Of a stretch of DNA of 64,000 nt, positions 36,514-44,187 are shown piece by piece; position 1 is the first letter of the stretch, and each line of letters begins with the position of its first letter. The stretch spans positions 1 through 64,000 of the forward strand of contig CAZKVJ010000015.1 in the NCBI GenBank assembly GCA_964556225.1, given 5' to 3'. The position numbers and the translations under genes were made by a program. Source of the stretch: CAZKVJ01 sp964556225 (lineage in GTDB: Bacteria > Actinomycetota > Acidimicrobiia > Acidimicrobiales > Ilumatobacteraceae). The notes beneath the pieces were generated by a model. It did not search any database and was not told where the DNA came from. It saw nothing but the letters and a program-made list of their open reading frames with translations.

Positions 36514-37611
36514 TCAGCGGGGGAGGCCGAGGACGCGCTCGCCGAGGATGTTGCGCATCACGTTCGACGTGCCACCCATGATCGTGTAGCCGGGGGCGTA
36601 GGCGAGGCCCTTGGTGACCGGGTCCCACAGCGTGGCCTCGGCCCCGAGCACTCGGGCGACGAAGTCGGCCACCCGCACCTCGTGCTCGGTGCAGTACACC
36701 TTGGTGGCGGCGGAGAACCCGGCCGGCGCCTGGCGCAGCACCTCGCGGATCACGAGGATCCTCCCCACCCGGTACGCCGTCTCTAGGGCGGCGATCTCCT
36801 GGCGCACCACGGGGTCCGAGCGGTCGGCGCGCTCGAGCGCCATGCGGTAGAGGGCGTGGTTCGACACCAGCCGGTCGATGCCGCCCCGCTCGTGCTCGAG
36901 CTGGCGCATGGTCTGCTTGAACGCCCCGCCCTCGGTGCCGACCAGGTTGGCTACCGGCACCCGCACCCCGCTGAAGAAGACCTCGCAGAAGTGGCGGTTG
37001 GTCGTGAGGTCGGTGATGGGGCGGACCTCGATGCCGGGCGAGTCCATCGGCACGATGATCTCGGAGATGCCGGCGTGGGGCGGACCCTCCGTGGCCGTGC
37101 GGCAGATGAGGTAGCAGTAGTCGGCGACGGCGCCGAAGCTGGTCCAGATCTTCTGGCCGTCGATGACGAACTCGTCGCCGTCGCGCACCGCCCGGGTGGT
37201 GAGCGACGCCAGATCGCTCCCGGCGTTCGGCTCGGACATGCCGATGCACCAGGTGGTCTCGCCGGACAGGATCCGCGGCAGGAACTCGGCCTGCTGGTCG
37301 GGCCGTCCGTAGGCGATGAGGGTGGGGCCCATCTGGCGGTCGGCGAACCATGACGCCCCGATCGGCGCCCCGGCCATGATCAGCTCCTCGCCGACGATGA
37401 GGCGTTCGATCGGCGGGCGGCCGCCGCCGCCGTGCTCCACCGGCCAGGTCATCCCGATCCAGCCCAGCGCCGCCAGCTCCTTCGAGAACTCCTTCGAGAA
37501 CCCGTTGATCCAGCTGTCGTTGCTGCGCCCGTAGCGCTCTACGGCCGAGCGGGCGACCTCTCGCGCCTGCTCGCGCAAGGCCTGCTGCTCGGGGGTCCAT
37601 GCGAAGTCCAC
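36514..37611 (-). CDS. acyl-CoA dehydrogenase family protein
   Basis: A 365-residue flavoenzyme of fatty-acid or related acyl-CoA oxidation. VDFAWTPEQQALREQARE opens the protein; FAD/substrate blocks WCIGMSEPNAGSDLASL and IDGQKIWTSFG are typical; the C-terminal QIMGGTSN-like segment appears as TIMGGTSNVMRNILGERVLGLPR. I do not see a Glu at the standard catalytic site by eye, so specificity is open. GTG 37611 follows TACCAT by 7 bases, favouring this start over longer frames. It is divergent from icd, with the TCA operator between them. Confidence 0.9.
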   Translation of the reverse strand: MDFAWTPEQQALREQAREVARSAVERYGRSNDSWINGFSKEFSKELAALGWIGMTWPVEHGGGGRPPIERLIVGEELIMAGAPIGASWFADRQMGPTLIAYGRPDQQAEFLPRILSGETTWCIGMSEPNAGSDLASLTTRAVRDGDEFVIDGQKIWTSFGAVADYCYLICRTATEGPPHAGISEIIVPMDSPGIEVRPITDLTTNRHFCEVFFSGVRVPVANLVGTEGGAFKQTMRQLEHERGGIDRLVSNHALYRMALERADRSDPVVRQEIAALETAYRVGRILVIREVLRQAPAGFSAATKVYCTEHEVRVADFVARVLGAEATLWDPVTKGLAYAPGYTIMGGTSNVMRNILGERVLGLPR

Positions 37612-37650
37612 GACGGCGATGGTAGGCCGCGGGGCCTCGGCGTGGCGCGC

Positions 37651-37656
37651 TAGCCT
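37651..37656 (+). promoter_or_regulatory. -10 element for icd
   Basis: TAGCCT, one base before the operator-like repeat. Predicted transcript start near 37663, giving a leader of about 50 bases. Confidence 0.5.
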
Positions 37657-37657
37657 G

Positions 37658-37675
37658 TACAAGTCTGATACAAGT
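37658..37675 (+). promoter_or_regulatory. operator-like repeat in the icd promoter
   Basis: TACAAGT-CTGA-TACAAGT, a perfect 7-base direct repeat with an 11-bp period, covering the predicted transcript start. Positions 37659-37675 match the acn/gntR site at 50280-50296 at 15 of 17 bases. Probable GntR site. Confidence 0.6.
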
Positions 37676-37712
37676 TCGCCGGGCCGCCGGGCCCGATGGA
37701 AGGAGCCCACCC

Positions 37713-38945
37713 GTGGCCGATCGCACGAAGATCAAGGTCGCCAAGCCCGTCGTCGAGCTCGACGGCGACGAGATGACGCGCATCATCTGGCAGTTCATCA
37801 AGGAGCAGCTGATCCTGCCCTACCTCGACATCGAGCTCGACTACTACGACCTCGGCATCGAGCACCGCGACGCCACCGACGACCAGGTCACCGTCGATGC
37901 CGCCAACGCCATCAAGCGCCACGGGGTCGGTGTGAAGTGCGCCACCATCACCCCCGACGAGGCGCGAGTGGCCGAGTTCGGCCTGAAGAAGATGTGGAAG
38001 TCGCCCAACGGCACCATCCGCAACATCCTCGGCGGTGTGGTGTTCCGGGAGCCGATCATCTGCTCGAACATCCCCCGGCTGGTGCCGGGCTGGACGAAGC
38101 CGATCGTCATCGGCCGTCACGCCCACGGCGACCAGTACAAGGCCACCGACTTCAAGGTCCCCGGCGCCGGCACCGTCACCATCACGTTCACGCCGGCCGA
38201 CGGCGGCGAGCCGATGGAGATGACCGTCGCCGAGTACGGCGCCGACGGCGGCGTGGCGATGGGGATGTACAACTTCAACGACTCCATCCGCGACTTCGCC
38301 CGGGCCTCGTTCCGCTACGGCCTGGCCCGTCACTACCCGGTGTACCTGAGCACCAAGAACACGATCCTCAAGGCGTACGACGGCCAGTTCAAGGACCTGT
38401 TCCAGGAAGTGTTCGACACCGAGTTCAAGGCCCAGTTCGACGCCGCCGGGCTCACCTACGAGCATCGCCTCATCGACGACATGGTGGCAGCGGCCATGAA
38501 GTGGGAGGGCGGCTACGTCTGGGCGTGCAAGAACTACGACGGCGACGTGCAGAGCGACACCGTCGCCCAGGGGTTCGGCTCGCTCGGGCTGATGACCAGC
38601 GTGCTGATGACGCCCGACGGCAAGACGGTCGAGGCGGAGGCCGCCCACGGCACCGTGACCCGGCACTACCGCGAGCACCAGAAGGGCAACCCGACGTCCA
38701 CCAACCCGATCGCGTCGATCTACGCCTGGACGCGCGGACTCGCCTACCGGGGCGAGATGGACGCCACGCCGGACGTCGTCGACTTCGCGCTCACGCTCGA
38801 GGAGGTCTGCGTCGAGGCGGTCGAGGGCGGCGAGATGACGAAGGACCTGGCGCTGCTGGTTTCACGGGACCAGCCGTGGCTGACCACGGAGCAGTTCCTC
38901 GCCGCGCTCGACCGGCGCCTGCAGGAGAAGATGGCGGCGCGCTGA
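37713..38945 (+). CDS. icd: NADP-dependent isocitrate dehydrogenase (eukaryotic-type)
   Basis: A 410-residue cytosolic TCA enzyme that converts isocitrate to 2-oxoglutarate with NADPH formation. The length and [48 protein letters not shown] and [12 protein letters not shown] blocks place it in the homodimeric eukaryotic-like subgroup, not the E. coli or monomeric type. The GTG start follows AAGGAG by 7 bases. A TAGCCT promoter with an overlapping direct repeat lies upstream. 2-oxoglutarate made here feeds the glutamate synthase encoded 20 kb away. Confidence 0.96.
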   Translation: MADRTKIKVAKPVVELDGDEMTRIIWQFIKEQLILPYLDIELDYYDLGIEHRDATDDQVTVDAANAIKRHGVGVKCATITPDEARVAEFGLKKMWKSPNGTIRNILGGVVFREPIICSNIPRLVPGWTKPIVIGRHAHGDQYKATDFKVPGAGTVTITFTPADGGEPMEMTVAEYGADGGVAMGMYNFNDSIRDFARASFRYGLARHYPVYLSTKNTILKAYDGQFKDLFQEVFDTEFKAQFDAAGLTYEHRLIDDMVAAAMKWEGGYVWACKNYDGDVQSDTVAQGFGSLGLMTSVLMTPDGKTVEAEAAHGTVTRHYREHQKGNPTSTNPIASIYAWTRGLAYRGEMDATPDVVDFALTLEEVCVEAVEGGEMTKDLALLVSRDQPWLTTEQFLAALDRRLQEKMAAR

Positions 38946-38956
38946 CCCCAGCTCCC

Positions 38957-39005
38957 GTTCTGGCAGCACGTGGTAGCGCTCAGCGCTACTTCCTGGGACC
39001 AGAAC
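38957..39005. repeat. 49-bp palindromic repeat, copy B
   Basis: Perfect outer arms GTTCTGG/CCAGAAC and central hairpin GTAGCGC-TCA-GCGCTAC. It starts 11 bases after the icd stop and abuts the remnant YdeI gene. Confidence 0.85.
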
Positions 39006-39229
39006 CGGGCGGAGGGGTGGTGGCGTCGTGGGCGATCGTGGCGATGCGACGCTCACAGCATCGAGCGCGGCCGCGAGGTCCTCGGGCTCGATCAGGACCT
39101 CGACGGTGTCGAAGGCGCTCCACGACCCGTGGCGTGGGTCGCCTCGAGCCACTCCCGCCACTGCGCGCGGCTCGTCGGGTGCACCAGCTCGCGGCCCTTG
39201 TGCTGCTCCACCGCACCAGCGTGGCGCAT
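39006..39229 (-). pseudogene. remnant of a YdeI/OmpD-associated family gene
   Basis: Starting at ATG 39229, one frame reads LVHPTSRAQWREWLEATHAT, matching the YdeI family N-terminus. In a different frame the DNA continues as GSWSAFDTVEVLIEPEDLAA, matching the family's C-terminal region. About 80-100 central codons are missing and the frame is shifted at the join (about 39120-39135), and the extreme C-terminus is gone. Copy B of the 49-bp repeat lies right at the broken 3' end. Together with the repeat this accounts for the 303-base interval between icd and the oxidoreductase. Confidence 0.65.
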
Positions 39230-39248
39230 CCAGGCCAGAATGCGCGTC

Positions 39249-40229
39249 ATGCGAGCGGTCGTGCTGCGGTCACACGGTGGTCCCGAGGTCCTCACCATCG
39301 AGGAGGTGCCCGACCCCGCCCCCGGCCCGGAGGAGATCCTCGTGCGGGTCCGGGCCACGGCGCTCAACCGTGCCGACCTGCTGCAGCGGATGGGCCTGTA
39401 CCCCGACCCTCGCCGAGCGGCGCTGGAGATCCCCGGGCTGGAGTACGCCGGTACGGTGGTGGCGGTCGGCGAGCGGGTCTCGCTGTGGCGTCCGGGCGAC
39501 CACGTGATGGGCATCGAGTCCGGCGGCTGTCACGCGGAGCTGCTCACGACGCACGAGCGGCTGGCGCTCGCCGTGCCGGCGGGCATCGACCTGGGCGACG
39601 CCGCCGCCATCCCCGAGGTGTTCCTCACCGCCTGGGACGCGCTCGTCCTGCAGGGCGGGCTGACGAGCGGGCGCTGGGCGCTCGTGCACGCCGGGGCCAG
39701 CGGGGTGGGCACGGCGGCGATCCAGCTCGCCGGCGCGCTCGGCGCCCACATCGCCGTCACCTGCTCGGCCGGGAAGATGGACGCCTGCCGCGACCTCGGC
39801 GCCGACCTGGTGATCGAGCGCTCGCCGCACGACTGGCTGGCGGAGCTGCGCACCCACCGGCCCGACGGTGTCGACGTGGTGCTCGACGTGGTCGGCGGCG
39901 ACGAGATGGACCGCAACCTTCAGGCCGTGGCCGTCCAGGGCCGCATCGTGCAGGTCGGGCTGATGGGCGGGGGCGCCGGCACCGTGAACGCCGGGCTGCT
40001 GCTGACCAAGCGCGCGTCGTGGATCGGCACCACGCTACGGGCTCGCCCCATCGAGCAGAAGATCACCGTCAGCCGCCGCTTCGCCGCCGAGGTGGTCCCG
40101 CTGTTCGGATCCGGCCGGCTGCACCCCGTCATCGACCGCCGCTTCCGGTTCGAGGACATCGCCGAGGCGCACACCCTCATGGCGTCGAACGCCACCGTCG
40201 GCAAGATCCTCCTCGACGTCTCGCCCTAG
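39249..40229 (+). CDS. NAD(P)H-quinone oxidoreductase, PIG3-type zinc-binding dehydrogenase family
   Basis: A 326-residue medium-chain dehydrogenase/reductase that lacks catalytic-zinc ligands, as in quinone oxidoreductases. MRAVVLRSHGGPEVLTIEEVPDP, NRADLLQRMGLYP and the Rossmann motif HAGASGVGTAAIQLA match TIGR02824-type PIG3 proteins. A segment TLRARPIEQKI is also characteristic. ATG 39249 lies 7 bases after CAGAAT; an in-frame ATG at 39240 is an alternative. It is divergent from the YdeI remnant. Confidence 0.92.
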   Translation: MRAVVLRSHGGPEVLTIEEVPDPAPGPEEILVRVRATALNRADLLQRMGLYPDPRRAALEIPGLEYAGTVVAVGERVSLWRPGDHVMGIESGGCHAELLTTHERLALAVPAGIDLGDAAAIPEVFLTAWDALVLQGGLTSGRWALVHAGASGVGTAAIQLAGALGAHIAVTCSAGKMDACRDLGADLVIERSPHDWLAELRTHRPDGVDVVLDVVGGDEMDRNLQAVAVQGRIVQVGLMGGGAGTVNAGLLLTKRASWIGTTLRARPIEQKITVSRRFAAEVVPLFGSGRLHPVIDRRFRFEDIAEAHTLMASNATVGKILLDVSP

Positions 40230-40249
40230 CCCTCCGACCCTGCAACGGG

Positions 40250-41518
40250 TCAGGCGCGGTCGGCGAGGGGGACGAAGTCGCGCACGCCCACGCCGGTGTA
40301 CCACTGGCGGGGCCGGCTGATCTTCTGGTCCTTGTCGTTGAGCAGCTCGTTCCAGTGGGCCAGCCAGCCGGCGGTGCGGGGGATCGCGAACAGCACGGTG
40401 AACATGTCCACGGGGAACCCGAGGGCCTGGTAGATCAGCCCGGAGTAGAAGTCGACGTTCGGGTACAGCTTGCGGGAGACGAAGTAGTCGTCCTGCAGCG
40501 CCGTCTCCTCCAGCTTGAGGGCGATGTCGAGCAGCGGGTTCTTGCCGGTGACCTCGAACACGTCGTACGCGGTCTGCTTGATGATGCGGGCACGCGGGTC
40601 GTAGTTCTTGTAGACGCGGTGCCCGAAGCCCATCAGGCGGCCGTGGCCCGCCTTGACCGAGTCGATGAACGCCGCAACGTTCGACATGTCGCCGATGTCC
40701 TCGAGCATGCGCACCACGGCTTCGTTGGCCCCGCCGTGCAGCGGCCCGTACAGCGCTGCGGCCGCGGCGGCGCACGCGGAGTACGGGTCGGCGTGGCTGC
40801 TGCCCACCACCCGCATGGCGGTCGTGCCGCAGTTCTGCTCGTGGTCGGCGTGGAGGATGAACAGCACCTCCATCGCCCGCTCGAGCACGGGGTCGACCTC
40901 GTACTCGCCGATCTTCCACATCATGTTCAAGAAGTTCGCCGGGAAGCTGAGCGAGTTGTCCGGGTACACGAAGGGCAACCCGGCGGAGAACCGGTAGGCC
41001 ATCGCTGCCAGCGTGGGCATCTTGGCGATCAGGCGGAGCATCTGCTTGTCGCGGCTCTCCTGCTCGAAGATGTCCTTGGCGTCGTTGTAGAACGTGCCGA
41101 GCGCAGCGACGGCGGAAACGAACATCCCCATCGGGTGCGCGTCGTAGTGGAAGCCGTCGACGAAGCGCTTGCGCATGTTCTCGTGGATGAACGTGTGGTG
41201 CGTGACGTCGAAGGTCCACGAGCGGAGCTGCTCCTCCGTGGGCAGCTCGCCGTAGATGAGCAGGTAGGCCACCTCGAGGTACGTGGAGCGCTCGGCGAGC
41301 TGCTCGATGGGGTAGCCGCGGTAGCGGAGGATCCCCGCGTCGCCGTCGAGGTAGGTGATCGCGCTCTTCGTGGCGGCGGTGGAGAGGAACGCCGGGTCGT
41401 ACATGCGCAGGTCGGGGTCGAGCTCCCGCAACGCCGCTGATGGGAACACGCCGTCGGTGATCGGCACCGTGACCTGCTTGCCGGTGCGGTCGTCGATGAG
41501 GGTGATGGTGTCCGGCAT
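40250..41518 (-). CDS. gltA: citrate synthase (type II)
   Basis: A 422-residue enzyme that condenses oxaloacetate and acetyl-CoA. N-terminal DRTGKQVTVPITDGVFPSAAL marks the long GltA type. Active-site blocks: LHADHEQNCGTTAMR with the first His, GPLHGGANEAV, FGHRVYKNYDPRA, and the Asp near NVDFYSGLIY. ATG 41518 has AGAAGGGG upstream, and a TAACCT -10 on the minus strand (41602-41607) gives a leader of about 77 bases. No TACAAGT operator was seen in this promoter. It is convergent with the oxidoreductase. Confidence 0.96.
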   Translation of the reverse strand: MPDTITLIDDRTGKQVTVPITDGVFPSAALRELDPDLRMYDPAFLSTAATKSAITYLDGDAGILRYRGYPIEQLAERSTYLEVAYLLIYGELPTEEQLRSWTFDVTHHTFIHENMRKRFVDGFHYDAHPMGMFVSAVAALGTFYNDAKDIFEQESRDKQMLRLIAKMPTLAAMAYRFSAGLPFVYPDNSLSFPANFLNMMWKIGEYEVDPVLERAMEVLFILHADHEQNCGTTAMRVVGSSHADPYSACAAAAAALYGPLHGGANEAVVRMLEDIGDMSNVAAFIDSVKAGHGRLMGFGHRVYKNYDPRARIIKQTAYDVFEVTGKNPLLDIALKLEETALQDDYFVSRKLYPNVDFYSGLIYQALGFPVDMFTVLFAIPRTAGWLAHWNELLNDKDQKISRPRQWYTGVGVRDFVPLADRA

Positions 41519-41650
41519 GTTTCGCTGACCCCTTCTGGTGCTGTTGGCGGTGCCGCTCGTGGCGCTGACCGGTGGTGGTGGGGGCTTCCTCCCCGCCGGG
41601 CAGGTTAGATCAGCGTTCGCTCGGACCGTCAGCCTGCGGCGGGTAGCTGC

Positions 41651-42997
41651 TCACAGCGGCGTGTTGTCGTGCTTGCGAGGGGCCAGCAGCTCGCGCTTGT
41701 CGTCGAGGATCGCGAGGGCAGCGGCGATCTCGCGGCGGGTGTCGGCGGGGTCGATGACGGCGTCGACGTAGCCACGCTCGGCGGCGATGTATGGGTTGAG
41801 CAGGCGCTCGGTGTAGTCGGCCTCGAACGCCGCACGCTCCTCGGGGCTCGAGCGCCGCTGGAGGATCGCCGCGGCCTGTCCGGCACCCATGACCGCCAGC
41901 TCGGCGATCGGCCAGGCCAGGCACACGTCGTTGCCCATCTCCTTGGAGTCCATCACGATGTACGCCCCGCCGTAGCTCTTGCGCAGGATCACACACACCC
42001 GCGCCACGCTGGCCCGGGCGTAGGCGAACACCAGCTGGGCCCCGTGGCGGATCATCCCCCGCCACTCCAGGTCCTTGCCGGGGTAGAAGCCCGGCGTGTC
42101 GACCAGCGTCACGAGCGGCAGGTTGAAGGCGTCGCAGAACGCGACGAACCGGGCGGCCTTCTGCGACGCCGGGATGTCGAGCGTGCCGGCCAAGGCCAGC
42201 GGCTGGTTGGCCACCACGCCGACGGGACGACCATCGATCGTGGTGAACGCCGTCACCACGTTCGGCGCCCACCGCGCGCGGACCTCGAGCAGAGCGCCGT
42301 CGTCGCCGATCGCCCGGATCACGTCGCGCACGTCGTAGCTGCCGGTGCTGGTGGCCGGCATGAGCGCGCCGGCCTCAGGGGTCGAGCGACTCGGCGGGTC
42401 GTCGGTCTCCCACCGCGGCGGGAGCTCGTCGGTGCTGTCGGGCAGGTAGGCGAGCAGGGCGGCCACGGCGTCGAGCGCCGCTGCCTCGTCGGCCACGACC
42501 AGGCTGGCCGCCCCGGTGAACCGGGCGTGGGTCGCCGCGCCGCCGAGCTCATCGTTGCTCACCATGACCCCGGTGAACTCCGCCACCATCGTCGGTCCGG
42601 ACACGAAGGCGTAGGCCGACTCGGTCATCACCACGTGGTCGGCCAGGCCGAGCAGGAGGGCGGGGCCGGAGACGGCCGGGCCGGTCGCCACCAGGATCGT
42701 CGGCACCACGCCACTGCACTCGGCGAGCGCTCTCGCCGCGATGCCCCATCCGTGCAGGGCGGCGATCCCTTCGACGATGTCGGCGCCGGAGGACCCTATG
42801 AACCCCACGAGGGGGAGGTGCTCGGCGCGGGCAACGTGGGCCGCCTCGGCGATGACCTCGCCCGCCGCCGACGAGAGCGCACCCCGGCGGATCTCGGCGT
42901 CGACGTCGAGGCGCACCACGCGCCGATCGTCGATCGACACCACCTCGGCGCGCGCTGCACCCGGCACGCGGACGCGCAGCGGGACGGAGGTCGGCAC
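41651..42997 (-). CDS. acyl-CoA carboxylase carboxyltransferase (PccB-like)
   Basis: A 448-residue carboxyltransferase with two crotonase-like halves. The C-terminal half is well conserved: GTLDIPASQKAARFVAFCDAF, LVTLVDTPGFYPGKD, RKSYGGAYIVM and WPIAELAVMGAGQAAAIL. The N-terminal half is diverged and about 60-80 residues shorter than PccB/AccD5 (oxyanion segment GFIGSSGADIVEG). No biotin carboxylase or carrier gene is nearby, so partners are elsewhere. GTG 42997 follows TAGTGT by 7 bases. It sits 25 bases after the LysR gene's stop on the same strand. Confidence 0.88.
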   Translation of the reverse strand: MPTSVPLRVRVPGAARAEVVSIDDRRVVRLDVDAEIRRGALSSAAGEVIAEAAHVARAEHLPLVGFIGSSGADIVEGIAALHGWGIAARALAECSGVVPTILVATGPAVSGPALLLGLADHVVMTESAYAFVSGPTMVAEFTGVMVSNDELGGAATHARFTGAASLVVADEAAALDAVAALLAYLPDSTDELPPRWETDDPPSRSTPEAGALMPATSTGSYDVRDVIRAIGDDGALLEVRARWAPNVVTAFTTIDGRPVGVVANQPLALAGTLDIPASQKAARFVAFCDAFNLPLVTLVDTPGFYPGKDLEWRGMIRHGAQLVFAYARASVARVCVILRKSYGGAYIVMDSKEMGNDVCLAWPIAELAVMGAGQAAAILQRRSSPEERAAFEADYTERLLNPYIAAERGYVDAVIDPADTRREIAAALAILDDKRELLAPRKHDNTPL

Positions 42998-43022
42998 GCC
43001 GCTGACACTAGGCGCGTGGCGC

Positions 43023-43961
43023 TCAGCTCGGGCGTGGGCCGGGCAGCACGCTGGCGTCGACGTGGACGCCGGGTTGGCGGTCGCCGCGGGCGGCCACGAG
43101 CTCTCGGGTCGCAGCGCGAACGGCCCGTGTGGCCGGGTTGGGCTGGGGGCGGCGGCGCTGTGCCCAGCCGACGACCCGGCGGGGCAGCTCTGGTACCGCG
43201 ATCCGGCTGAACGGTCCCGTCACCCAGCGCGGCATGGCAGTGGCGGGGACGATGGCCGCGCCGAAGCCGTCGTAGGCCAGTGACGTCAGCAGGCGGACAC
43301 CGTCGATCTCGGTCTGGGCGGTGAGCGTCGCTCCGTGGGCCCGGGCCGCCCGGTCGAGCACCCGGCGCAGGGCCGTGCCGGCCGGGGGCAGCAGCAGGGA
43401 GTGCTCGGCCAGCTCGCTGATGGAGATCGACTCGCGGCCGGCGAGGGGGTGTTCGTTGTTGACGAGCAGCACGAGATCCTCGGCGAACAGCGCCTCCACC
43501 TGCACCTCGGGGTCGTCGACGGGCAGGTGGACGACCGCGGCGTCGAGATCGCCGACCACCACCCGGGGGATGAGCGAGTCGGTCGTGCCGTCGTGGACGA
43601 TGGCGTGGACCTTCGGGTGCGACGTGGCGAGCTGGCTGAGCAGCTGGGGCATCAGCCAGCGGGCAGTGGTGCCGATGACCCCGAGGCGGGTGTCGCCGGC
43701 CACCTCGTCGTCGTGGGTGGCCACGTCAGCGGCGATGTCGTCGAGCTCACGCAGGATCCGCCGGGCCCGCTCGACGACGACCGCCCCGTCGTCGGTGAGA
43801 CCGCCACGCTGGCGGTCGATGAGCGTGACGCCGAGCTCCTTCTCCAGGCGGGCCACATGGGTTGAGACGTTCGACTGAACGGTGAACAGTGCACGCGCGG
43901 CGGCCGAGAACGTGCCGTGATCGGCGATGGCGACGAGGGCGGCCAGCTGGCGAAGGTCCAT
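43023..43961 (-). CDS. LysR family transcriptional regulator
   Basis: A 312-residue regulator. N-terminal winged HTH (1-60) with MDLRQLAALVAIADHGTFSAAA and the recognition helix VQSNVSTHVARLEKELG; the C-terminal periplasmic-binding-like effector domain runs from about 90. The downstream carboxyltransferase gene on the same strand is a likely target or operon partner. The start ATG 43961 is conventional. It is divergent from the 6C RNA. Confidence 0.92.
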   Translation of the reverse strand: MDLRQLAALVAIADHGTFSAAARALFTVQSNVSTHVARLEKELGVTLIDRQRGGLTDDGAVVVERARRILRELDDIAADVATHDDEVAGDTRLGVIGTTARWLMPQLLSQLATSHPKVHAIVHDGTTDSLIPRVVVGDLDAAVVHLPVDDPEVQVEALFAEDLVLLVNNEHPLAGRESISISELAEHSLLLPPAGTALRRVLDRAARAHGATLTAQTEIDGVRLLTSLAYDGFGAAIVPATAMPRWVTGPFSRIAVPELPRRVVGWAQRRRPQPNPATRAVRAATRELVAARGDRQPGVHVDASVLPGPRPS

Positions 43962-43996
43962 CTCGATTGGAGATGGTACCTATCGGTAACTCCAAC

Positions 43997-44025
43997 TTGA
44001 AAGATCGCGCATTCACGTGCATACT
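43997..44025 (+). promoter_or_regulatory. promoter of the 6C RNA
   Basis: TTGAAA (-35), a 17-base spacer, and CATACT (-10). This is the most canonical housekeeping promoter in the window; predicted start near 44032. Confidence 0.75.
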
Positions 44026-44032
44026 TTCACAT

Positions 44033-44147
44033 GTTCGAAGCGGAGCGACCCCCCATCGCCCGCTCGACGAGAACCCACGAAGGTGGTCCCCCCAACCACC
44101 GGGTTCCAAACGGTTGAGAGGCCCCGCTTCCCCCAAGCGGGGCCTTT
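44033..44147 (+). ncRNA. 6C RNA
   Basis: Two hairpins each present exactly six C residues in the loop, the defining feature of the actinobacterial 6C RNA. Hairpin 1: stem 44035-44048 with 44056-44067 (12 pairs, two bulged A), loop C six at 44049-44054. Hairpin 2: GAACCC/GGGTTC and GGTGGT/ACCACC (44071-44106), loop C six at 44088-44093. A strong terminator follows. The neighbour is a HAD-IB gene, as I recall for the mycobacterial 6C RNA. Expression and role in this organism are unknown. Confidence 0.9.
44120..44147 (+). terminator. intrinsic terminator of the 6C RNA
   Basis: A perfect 10-bp stem (GGCCCCGCTT/AAGCGGGGCC), loop CCCCC, followed by TTT. The clearest intrinsic terminator in the window. 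Confidence 0.85.
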
Positions 44148-44187
44148 CCCGTTCTCACGGTCGCGACGGTGCTCTAGCGTGCACCCC

